Positions 25,280-36,400 of a stretch of DNA of 64,000 nt are shown here, in pieces; position 1 is the stretch's first letter; the number at the start of each line of letters is the position of its first letter. The translations under genes were made by a program, and so were the position numbers. The notes under the pieces were generated by a model, which was not told the DNA's origin, did not search any database, and was given only the letters and a program-made list of their open reading frames with translations. This DNA is from Phoronis australis (Eukaryota > Phoronida > Phoronidae), in NCBI GenBank assembly GCA_002633005.1, contig NMRA01000135.1, forward strand, positions 530,183 to 594,182, in the 5' to 3' direction.

Positions 25280-25735
25280 TTATTTATTATTGTGATATTT
25301 AAAATGAGGGTGGCCTCTTCAGTGATAGCACTGCTTTCCAAGAGGGCCCTCAACAAGAAAAACAGTAAATAAATATAATACAATGAAGTAATAAAACAAC
25401 AATGAAATATACGTAACAAAGATACAATTAAAACAGTTAAGGTTGAGAATTAAGACAATAACTAAATGACAAATAATGGTAAAAAATTAACTAAGACAGA
25501 TGAAATAAATTAAGAGATGACTCTAGACAATGAGAGTATTTACGACAATGAAAAAATGACATGATTAAGATAGGCAGGGTATAAAAGGTTAAGTAAATTA
25601 CAGCCACTTTTTAACATTAACTTTAAAGGTAGTAATTGAGTTGGACCGTCTACACGTACGTGTATGTTGTGTAGCAGCTTCAAAGCTCTCTTATTTAAAT
25701 TAAACAAACTTGGTTGAAAACACAATATAGTGCTT
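25280..25735 (-). mobile_element. 3' fragment of CR1/L2-like non-LTR retrotransposon
   Basis: On the minus strand the relic reads RRSNSITTFKVNVKKWL then stop (TAA at 25598-25600), followed by a 3' UTR ending in a GAGGGCCCTCTTGGAAAGCA box. The protein end matches the copy at 33405-33795 and the typical end of CR1/L2 reverse transcriptases. The segment just upstream is out of frame, so the copy is 5'-truncated and dead. Confidence 0.75.
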
Positions 25736-27739
25736 TGTGCTTACTTGTTTTGAAACACACACACGCCCTCGCACCGTATACTCGATCCTTCAAATAACAA
25801 GAACACTGGAACTCACCAACCAAGAGACGTTACAAATAAATAGACATACATGTAAAAAGACTGCTATATTTCGAGACTAGTCTTAACTTCATGTGAAATC
25901 ATGTGTAAATATTGACGAAGTACTGACATGGTTAGATGTGGTGGCAAACACTAGTGTAGCTCTATACCTAGGGTCTACTTCTCTAGTCTTTTGGCTAAAA
26001 TGAGCCAACGGATGGCTCGGCCTATTTCACGAAAACAGGCTAAGGCTGAAACAAAAACATCACATTTTTAGCTATTTGTAATCAATTTTTTTGACTATTT
26101 GTAGTCAGATTTCTTTGACTGTTTGTAGTCAGTTTTCTGACTTTCGGTTTACGTCGGAAGACAAAAGCCAATAGTCTCTTCTAGAATCATGCCCTTGGTC
26201 AGTTTAACTAGACTGTTGCAAACGCTGCTATATCACAGGTCCCTGTAACGTCATCCATCTACAATGACAAAATGCTGATGTATATATTTTGGTTAGGTGA
26301 GATCATTCGCAGTTGATAACAAAACGCTGCTGCTTAATTGACCAAGTTATCTCAACTGCAGATTACTGCAAAAACTCAGCTGTATTCCAATATGATTGAT
26401 CTGGCTAGATCAACTATACTGTAGATGACGTATAAACACGCCTTCTGTCAAAGCTTGAACGACTTGTTAGTGTTCACGAAGCCCGGAAACCCGATGTCTA
26501 ACTAATCTGAAATAAGAATCCGTTGAAACAAGTTATATGAATTAGTTTTCAACAGGAGGGGAATTACAGAAGCTTCAAGATCGTCTATAGTAGCTCAGAG
26601 CACATTGCTTTGAATAGGATCGATAATCGAATCCATTGACTTACAGGCGATGGGTTATTTGAAACTGTCATAACAAAGGTTTCAAGGTCCTTCATTTCAA
26701 GAATATTTAGAGGATGCTTTTACAAGCCCTCGGATGACACACGATCGGAAAAGTGAACACACATGCCCCTGACATTCAAACATGATACAGTGGTTGATGA
26801 AGGTTGTGCACCCGACCCACGAGCCACGGGGTTTGCGAATGGGCCGGTGGAGTCACTAACAGATTTTGATTTTCCTTTCAAAAGAGCATTACAAATGCGT
26901 TTTCCACGCGACCCATTGTCTACGCTATTCGACAACGCGCTAGTGATTTGATTTCAGCACCAAACATTTACAAGTCATTTGCGATTAATTTAATTGGCAC
27001 GCGATGTACATGAATATCTTGGTATTTAGTATATTCTGGTCAATCACGAGCCATCACCTCGGACGAGCAGAGCGTATTACTAGAAATCATTCCAGAAAAT
27101 GCAATCTTCTTACAGGAAGAAGGCAGACCTGCTCTCTGATTTAGGGTCGAATGATAAGAAGAAAGATCAGGCGTTTGACGAGCGTGCACATGTCGATTTT
27201 TAGACTGTAAATTAGACTTCTGGTTTGTCTTCTGATCCGGCGGTATCTGCACACCATATCAGTTAGAACCAACAGATATCTTGTGAATGAACCAGTGTGT
27301 TTACTGAGGATGATTGCTCGACTGGAGAAACTTTTCTGCTGTTTGTGCTTTTGTTTATATATTCTGAGACACAGTGGTGTTTCATTGCAATTACTAGCCT
27401 AAGTATGCCAACGTTGTGTTCATGCGCAGTACCAAAGTTAGGCTAGTCAACAGGTTTGAGCAAATTTGAACAAAGGAAAATTCCGGAATTTTCGAACTAC
27501 AGTATCTTTTTAGATAACTGGATATCCGCTTCATTACCAAAACCGGAAATCGACGTCATATGAATTCACCGCCGTTTTACACTGTGTATTATTACGCCGT
27601 CTTCGTGATTCCTCAAGTCCCTTCGTCAGTTCCTGTATTTGAAATCAAAGCTAGTGCAAGTTCTTCAAATTCTGAATTGTTATTAAATTTATCATCCAGG
27701 GACAGATTCAATTAACGCATCAGGATCATGCTGGGTAAA
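25736..27739. other. No gene seen
   Basis: Apart from the small tandem repeat at 26070-26141 and an 18-bp palindrome (GAAAATTCCGGAATTTTC, near 27478), only short frames occur. Confidence 0.4.
26070..26141. repeat. Short tandem repeat, about three copies of 24-26 bp
   Basis: The unit is close to GACTATTTGTAGTCAGATTT with a T-rich end. Copies are diverged. Confidence 0.7.
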
Positions 27740-28328
27740 TGCCTCCCTGGTTCTCTGTGCGTGCCGCTAGGTGGTCAGTAGCCAGCACGCAGGTATCACT
27801 TAATTCTCCTCGGGAAATTTTTTTACACCGGCGTTTCTGCCGAATTCTCAACAGGCAGCGCCTTACGCAAACACACTGGCATCACATCATAGATACTCTA
27901 TAGTATGCTGGCATGACAGATGGACTGAAGTTTAGGAGGTCTGTTGTACAGACAAATCGGTGCTTAAAATTTATCAGGAAATGTGAATCCTAGAAATTGT
28001 GGTTGCGCCTTTTCGGAATGCATCTTTCTACTGTCGATGATTTTTGTTTACGATTCTGTCCTGTATTCATACAATATGAATAACACGCCGTTAAATCGGC
28101 CAGATATGTGTTTATTGTACATGTATGTGGTTCAAGCACGCGGCTAGTAAACATCACTACAGAAACAAAATAGTTGCTGCGACGCCACTTACATGGCAAG
28201 GATAAAAATCATTCACAGTCCGCCATTTTTTCACGGTGTTGTAAAGCTAAGCAATGACTGCTGAGGTTATATCAACCAATGCTAAAGCGCGTGCTACTGC
28301 GTGATACCTGCGTGCTGGCAAGGCACAT
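27740..28328. mobile_element. MITE, family C copy 1
   Basis: The copy matches 62800-63366 over most of its length, including GGTATCACTTAATT near the left end and AGCGCGTGCTACTGCGTGAT near the right. CCAGCACGCAGGTATCAC on the left pairs with GTGATACCTGCGTGCTGG on the right, an 18-bp inverted repeat. Similarity extends some 35 bp outside the left inverted repeat, so the true ends are uncertain. This copy has a roughly 30-bp insertion relative to the other. Confidence 0.75.
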
Positions 28329-30333
28329 AGGGGACTTGCGAGGGTAAATGCCAGTACATAGGACTGCGGGCCTGGTCACTGCCGAGTTGTTGCATGCCCG
28401 GCTGAACTAGTAGCGGCGAAATTCCTGTCAAGTTGACTTCCGGTCTCGGGAAATCTTTCCCGGATTTCCGGCAGTTTGATGTTTAAAAAAATGATGTCTA
28501 ATTATCTAAAAAGTAAGTTCTGTTCCTGTTAATTACTTAAACGGTCAAAAATACCGGAATTTTCCTTTAAGTCTGTGACTTCGGTCTGATTTCAGTACCA
28601 CAATTTTGCACTTTCTGCGCATACACGTGTCATACCATTCCCCACTCTACTATTCAAGAGTTGCACAATGACAACCGTGTTGTCATTATACGTGTGTTGC
28701 ATATAAAATTAATTACAGATTGTCTTAAAATGACAATTATTAGGTCATTACGCAAACATGTTAGGCTGTTATTTACATGAACGTGCTTCGCGCAGAGCAA
28801 TGCGCACAACCGTACAACGGTTAGCTTTCAATAGAAAGTTAATGAGCAAGAAATTTGGGATTCAGCGAAATTTAGAGTTTTGCTTCACATGTATTTTCTT
28901 TTTTCACAAGTATTCGCTTTATTTCGACATTATGTTTCGCACAGATTGGGAATTCAGAATCAACGCATTGTAGAACATTGTTCGCAAATATTACGTCTCC
29001 ACGTTTCTTGTCAAAAATGGTAGCGCGCATTTTGACTGAATACGAGTACTCTTTTGTTCTAACTCAATTATTTAAGCTCACATTTCCTTTTGACGATGAA
29101 AAAACGCGTAGGCTTCAGTTTAGGGACCCGATGCTCTTCTCTTCACTGTTCAGGACGTAAATTCTTAGTTTATTTCCTGTCGTAAAACATGTGGCGACTC
29201 AAAACGTTTTATGAGCAATCTGAGGAAAGAAATACTGTATCATACCAGTATATTTGTAACAAAACTGAGTGCCTCCAACTATAAAACGCAGAAAAAATGA
29301 ACTTTTTACCGACAGACCTACTCTCGTATTAGTAGGTCGAGGGAAACTGCAAATACTTCAAAGGCGGCTTAGTTTCCAGTTATTTCTATTAAATAGCTTA
29401 TTTAAAGTGTAAATATTGCGCCTACAGTGTGCTAAATTGATGTTCTGCTACTTTGACGTTGCTTCAATAACATTAACATGTGATTATTGTTGATGTATTT
29501 CCGAGTGATTTGTTTTCGCGAAATGTGTTGATTTTTGTGAATAGCCATAAATAGCGCGTCTAATTAACACGACAGTGTTCTTTTGTCGAGTGGGAGTACA
29601 CCGTTGAAATAAAGTGGTAATACACGTACTATTGAAATTATTAAATTGAATTCTAGAATGCAAACAGGGACAGCGCTCTTCACCACTGAATGAAGCACAC
29701 TTGAAGAGCTCACGCTATTTGTTACATAACAACGCATTAAGGACAGTCTACGTCTGTGATTTATGGCGAACATTTCTCGTCACCTACAAGTATAAAATGA
29801 GAATTGCACCTAACGGTGTCACAAATTGTTTCCAAATCTAATTTACAAGTACTCAATGTAAAACGGTAAACGTCATGGATCACGTGACGCGAAACTCGCA
29901 ACCAATTGGAGAAGTAAAAAAATCCAGCGAAGGTTCGGCGATTGGCTCTGTATGTTAGTAGGCGTGCGAATGAATTCTCTCACAAGATGTTGAAGATAAA
30001 ATTGAAGGAACTAGTTGAAGAAGTCACAACAGCGTGCTATGTTCATCGTGGCAGCAGTGACCAGAGTTGACGTAGCAGGATACGTCGTTTAACTGAAAGC
30101 AATTATTTCAAGGAAACTAAGTGAAATGCTGAATTGTTTTTCCTGATTTAAACAACCGTTAGTTAGGCTGCGTTTTTTCCATGGAACGAGAATCTGTTTC
30201 GTAGCTACATTTATACAGCTCCGTAACAAGGAAAATACTAATGCTGGAGTGATTAGTTTGTGAAGTTCACCTGAAGAACTGGAAGAATACGTGGTACATG
30301 GGTTGTGTCTACTAAAACGTTAACATTGGAACA
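28329..30333. other. Unassigned; last part is the putative 5' UTR/promoter of the peptide-precursor gene
   Basis: No supportable gene. Just before the start codon at 30334 there is a five-codon upstream ORF (ATG 30298, stop ending 30315). No clear TATA box was identified. Confidence 0.3.
30298..30315 (+). promoter_or_regulatory. Short upstream ORF
   Basis: ATG GGT TGT GTC TAC TAA lies 18 bases before the precursor start codon. If it is inside the transcript it could dampen translation. The transcription start is not known, so this is tentative. Confidence 0.25.
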
Positions 30334-30412
30334 ATGGGACACACCAGAACAGTGTGGATGACAGCAGCATTCTTGCTTTGTCTACTACTAGGCGCACACT
30401 TCACGCAAGCAG
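30334..30412 (+). CDS. Signal-peptide exon of the candidate peptide precursor
   Basis: MGHTRTVWMTAAFLLCLLLG then AHFTQA, with a typical basic-hydrophobic-cleavage layout. The start context is ACAATGG; the donor is GCAG/GTAAGG, phase 1. Signal-peptide first exons ending in phase 1 are common in secreted animal precursors. Confidence 0.7.
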
Positions 30413-33400
30413 GTAAGGGTCTGGGGGTAACCTAATCCGCCGGTTAACTTTTAAACGCCGTAGGGTAACTCTAGGCACGCCCACTGAACTGAGCGTACAG
30501 ACCATGGAGAAAATGATATGGGGGCGACTAAGTTCGGCTCGAAAACAATTTGGTGGTATCCTGCAAACTTTTATATGATGACATATTTTAAGAATAACCA
30601 CTCAAACAGTATTCTGCTAATTTTATAGGCTATCCACGTGTTCCTGTGACATAAATATTGATTCACAAAAGTGTGCTTATGGTTGTATGTGCACTGTCCT
30701 ATTTTTCGATTTTTTAACGATTTATCTGTAGTGCTATCACATACTTTTGGTTCACTGATAACTTGAATCTAAGGATGCATACATACATGTAATCCAGTGC
30801 ATCCCTGATATTGTTGAAATAGAAGCTAATATGATAGATTAACACAAGCATGTTCTATTTAATATAATATAAGAGGTTAAATTACCTCACCGATCGGAAG
30901 TATTGAGAAGTGTGTATCGACCATTTTAGTACACTAAAGACACGTGCACAGGATGCATACCACACTGTGCTTAACTAATGGCGTGTTCTTTATCAAGAGC
31001 ACAGATATCATATGCGCGAGCGTAAGCACGGGCGCACCCAGGGGGGGGGGTGTGCTCGGGGGGCTCCCCAATTTGGAGAAATAGGCAAAAAGGTCAGCCT
31101 CAGTGAAACAAAAAATCCGAGTGAACGAGACAAGTCCGCAAAGTGCACAAGAATTCGGCGCGGATGCACGATTGGCAGGCCTGAACCTATAGTGGCCCCG
31201 TTTTTTAGTCCTCGTTGATTTTTTCAGTAAAAGGTCTGCATATCGAAGAATTCGAGCCCCCTATATTTTAGGCTGGGTGCGCGCATGATAAGATGACCCT
31301 CACTTGAACCACTGAATCACCCGCATGAACCAAGGAATTCATGCGTGCACCTAGCCTAAAATATAAGGGGGCTCGAATTTTTCGGTGTGCGGACCTTTTA
31401 CGGAAAAAAAAACAAAAAAACGGGGCCACTAGGTTCAGGTCTACGGATTGTGCATCCGCGCCAAATTCCTGTAGGCTTTGTGGACTTTTGTCTCGTTTAC
31501 TCGGACTTTTTGTTTCGACGAGGTGAACCTTTTTGCTCAATTCGCCAAACTGGGGGGCTCGCCCATGAAATCATATATAGCTTACGAACTGCAACATTAC
31601 GCACACGAATAAAAAGCGTGCATACGAACAGCCAAAGTTTAGAGAAGCACTTATCGTCGGTATTCATTTGTTGGGTCGGATCGATGATGCATGTTCGTGC
31701 GAATGTCTGACAGTGTGCGGTTCGTACGCACACTGTTTGTTCGTGTCTATGATGTTGTAGTTTGTATTCAACGATTCGTGCTCGTGACTTCCTAGTACAG
31801 CTTATTACGTACAGCATTAGAGAACAGAACAGACGACGCGTTTTCTTTTCGCCCCTGGCATTTCCCCCTTAGAAAGTCATTTACAGGACGTGCCGCTTAG
31901 GTGGGTTCATTTTTCAAACCCAGATCATCTACAAGAGGATGCATTATCAGATTTAAATTCCCGCAAAAGATTCACTTTGTGGGTTAGGACTTTGCAAAAG
32001 ATTTCATATTTGCTACATAACTCTGCAGAAGAGTTTCATGTTCCGGAGGTTAAAACGAAGTCCAAAGGTTGTATTTTAGATTTCGATTCAATAAATAAGC
32101 GTTTTGTAACTCCTATAAAAGGGTCTCTGGCAACGGGTGACTTTTCACGGTTCACGGATGAACCACTTTTAATCTTATCGATGTAGTTCTGACTCAATAA
32201 AAGTATATTTGTTATAATTTATAATTTTCGCAGCTGTACATCCCCATCAAAATAGCGGGTATTCCCGCGGGCTTTGCAGCATCACTTTTTGTGCCAAATT
32301 TCGGGTCATCGTTCCTACCGATTGTCTTCGGGTTAAAAAAGTTATGCGAATACAATGAGAACGCATCCATGTTAAGCTGTTGAACAACAGTTTGAATTGA
32401 TAACAGACATGTGACTTGCAACCTTCAACTTAAGGCTATAAAAGACCTTATTGGCAATAATTCGTTTTAGACGAATATCTACAAATATGCCTACTTTATC
32501 TCCTGAAAGTAAAGAGCCTGTAGAATTTGATCTGCCGTTAATTAAGTCACGTGACCCTATCTTTTAGTGAAATTTAGTAAAACCAAAGGAACATTAATAG
32601 CAAAACAACGGTATCAATAACACCGTCAAATTTTATTGGATACAAATGTTCAAGATGGGATCTCTTGTTACGATTTTCTAGAATATTTTGTTTTCATTAC
32701 ATGCAGCTTTAGCCGGTGGATTGTTCATGACAGGCATAAAAGTTGTGCTTTGATAGTCTCTTACTTAAAAGTGGAACATTTTATGAACAATTCACAACAA
32801 CGTTTTGGGGAAAAGCATAGTATTCGTGCGAATACGATCAGCCACCACTAAGTTATCATATTTTCGGTGCTAGCCAAATTTGGGCAATTTTCTGGGCTCC
32901 TACAAAATATCAAGAGGGTTGACACACACTTTTCTCCAGTGCTAGGAGGAGTCATCCAGAGATGGCGCTGTGACAGACGGGAAGTTTGGCATTCACAAGC
33001 TATGAATGTCACACTTCCGGTCTGTCACAGCGCCATCTCTGTATATACCCTTTTTATCTTTGTGTACGTGAGATTATTTGTTCCTAAACCCTCGGTTTAC
33101 TGTTAACAACATTAAAGCATTTTCCAAACATTTGTTTGGTCGATATCGTTTATTCTTTCTTCACAAATGAGCGCATTGAAACTTTTATAAAAGTACAAAA
33201 TGTAAGATCTTTTAAAAATCACATCCCTCGTCTGATGTGATGGTGATATCATTGAACATTAAATCTCTAAGGAGACCTACGACTAAAATAAAGCAGGCTG
33301 ACTTCAGTCGTTAAGGAATATTAACGTAAGTCCATTGCATTTGACATTTTATTTCTCCGCCGATACAACGAAGTCCGTCACGTGTGACGTAACAATTTAT

Positions 33401-36400
33401 CTATGCCGCTGCTACAATATGGAATTCTCTTAGCCCAGAAATTAAACGGTCCAATTCAATTAATAATTTCAAACTTAATATTAAAAAGTGGCTGTAATTT
33501 GCCTAACCTTTTTATACCCTACCTCTCTTAATCATGTATTTTTTTCATTGTCGTAAATGCTCTCACTGTTGAGAGTCATCATTTATTTCATCTTTCTTAG
33601 TTAAATTTTCACCATTCATCGTCATTTATTTGTCTTAATTCTCAACCTGTTTTAATTGAATCTTTGTTACGTATATTTAATTGTTGTTTTATTACTTCAT
33701 TGTATTATATTACTGTTTTTGTTGTTGAGGGCCCTCTTGGAAAGCAGTGCTATCACTGAAGAGGCCACCCTCATTTTCAAATATCACAATAAGTAAATAA
33801 ATAAACAACGCGTTATATAAACTGAGCAGGGCGAACACTGACCGTGGTGTAAAATTTAGAGACATAGAATTATCGCAGCCCGGGGTCAAAGATAACGGTG
33901 CGCCGCCCCACCATCTGCAGTTGCAGGTAACAAAAATAAATCTCTGATTCTGTTTGCCTTGACTCAGGCTGGTTTTTTGGTCCAAGGACACGTGACCTGA
34001 AGTTGCAATGACGAAAACAAATATCTATTCCTATAATAGATCATTATAGTTAATTATTTGTCATGATGTCGTGTAATCATAATAATTTTGATTTCCCTCA
34101 GGCGTTTGTGCGCTCACTGAGAGAAACAATGACCACCTGGTGAGGTCTTTTGGGGCGCCCCGTCGTCACGGTGCCCGACACATTTATCTTTAAGTGGACC
34201 CGTGCGAATGATTCTATTGCCCATTGTGGAGGCAAAAATAGTTGACAGTGCATAAGTTGCAACGATTTGTGCAGATATTTACTATTTGTGACGTAAATTT
34301 CTGCACAAATCGTTGAATTCAAATTCGCACAAAGTGCAAAAGATTTCTAAAAATATCGTTTTTATGCACTGAGCTAGAGACAATAGCAGCCCCATCACCG
34401 CTATCATCGACGTCATCTTCATTTATTGTACATAACTGTCGTACTTATTGGTATTTGTTGTTACTGTTATCTTGACTAACAGACACACAGACAAATGGAT
34501 AAAAGCCCACCAGGTAAAGGAGAGATGCAAGCTGACATTTTCATAGAAACATAACCAAGTTTGTTTGCTGTGTTGTTTTACATGAGCGCGTTGATATCGT
34601 ATAAGCAAAAATGATTAGTCTTCATACACGCCGCATGTTGGTCACATCACGTGACCACTAGTTAAGTCTGAAAGGATCTCTGCCCCGACCGAGGTTTGTG
34701 ACTAACATATGGCGTGTATGAAGACTAATAATCCTGGCTAATACAAATTTGTTAGCATCCTGAACAGTGATTTGTGGTGGTTTTGAAATAATCTTAATGC
34801 ACCAGTGTTAAAGACAACGACATTTACATAACTGTTATAAAACGATAGCTCTGATTTATGTAAGCTGTAGTTCTTACTCCACTGATGAGTAAATACAAAT
34901 AATTGTTTCATAACGTTATGATCCTGCTAATCCACAGGCAACAGTGAAATCAGATATGGATTGAGCACTGGAAAAACACCATTACATCAAAATAACAGGC
35001 AAAATCTCGCGTCAAGCAAATTGAAAAGCTCAACGTTGCCACAACAGTGGTCAATAGATCAGTTTATTGGTTTGCTGGCATGGACGCCTACTCTAGTTCT
35101 CCACTCATTTCGAACACTCACCAAATTTCGCACACCCAAGATGTTTGGAAAAATAATATTTTGTTCCTCACTTATTTCGCACGAGGCTACTTGGTGGAAA
35201 TATCTTGCCTCACCTAATATGCACACAGGTAATTTTGTACATATGTTATGTATGAACGAATGAATGAATAAACTTATTTATTATAGCGACATGTGTTAAA
35301 CAAGTTCAAACAATTAACTGCAATATTTGAAAAATAATAATCAGTCCATTGGGCTTATAAGTCAACTATTAAACAAACAAATGGTTGACAAATGGATAGT
35401 CTCATTTTAAAGTGTTCTTCGAAAACCACTATATAGAATACATTGATATACAAATTGGAATTCATCTGTTACAAGTGGCGGATTTAGGGGGGGGCAAGGG
35501 GGTCATGCCCCCTCCCATATTCCATTCGGAAATTCGGAGGTGCGAATGTCTGACGGCAAAATCATGGTTAAAACTCTGCCCTGCCCCCCATTTCAAAATC
35601 CTGGATCCGCTCCTGGCTACAACATTGATATAACATGACGGGCTAAATAATTGTTTAACTGCCAAAGTTCAAGCGCAGTAAGTAGTATGGGACACAGAGA
35701 GAAAGCGACCACGTTTGCTCCATCTGTTGAGACATGTCATGGTATGCGTGCAATGCATTCAATGAAATCTCACAAGAAATCTCACAATGATAGCTTTCGT
35801 TCTTTTGTGAGCCACAACTTCACCCGGAACACGGAGGTCTTTAATGCTCCACCAGTAGTCCTAAATTCTTTCAAAGCACGACATATGGAAAAGAATAGCG
35901 CTAACCATTTTTTATTACAAATTCTACTTTTGACCAATTGGTTACTATGGTATCGGTGAAGTAATGTAATGTGTTCTAGCGCACGTGCGTGGCATGTCGC
36001 GTACAACAGTACCAGTGACCTCTTTCCGGTTAATTGGTTTTATGTTTTTTTACTGTAACGACTGACTCAATAACAATTTATAAAATAAAACAATAGAATG
36101 CAGTACAGGTATGGATCATTTATTCTTGTCGCATACGTCTTCTATAAAAGATTTTGAGAAGTGTCATCAATATTATTGTCACGCACGCCGTGAAATGGGG
36201 TATGACAGTGTGGCCAACCGGTTGTGGTGATACGTCCAATAGGTATGCTCACGGTCGATTTATTACGGAGGCTGTCTATTTGGAATCGAAAACTCGAGTA
36301 GTCTATTTGATTCTTGGTCATTGGGACTTATTCCTGAAATCACAATGCGCATATGTTGAGAGTCGAGATTAATGTGTATTTACAATTGAGAAGCTAACAA

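Noticed and set aside
31268-31540. 90-107-codon ORFs on both strands
   Set aside because: They lie within inverted MITE copies and are not conserved between copies.
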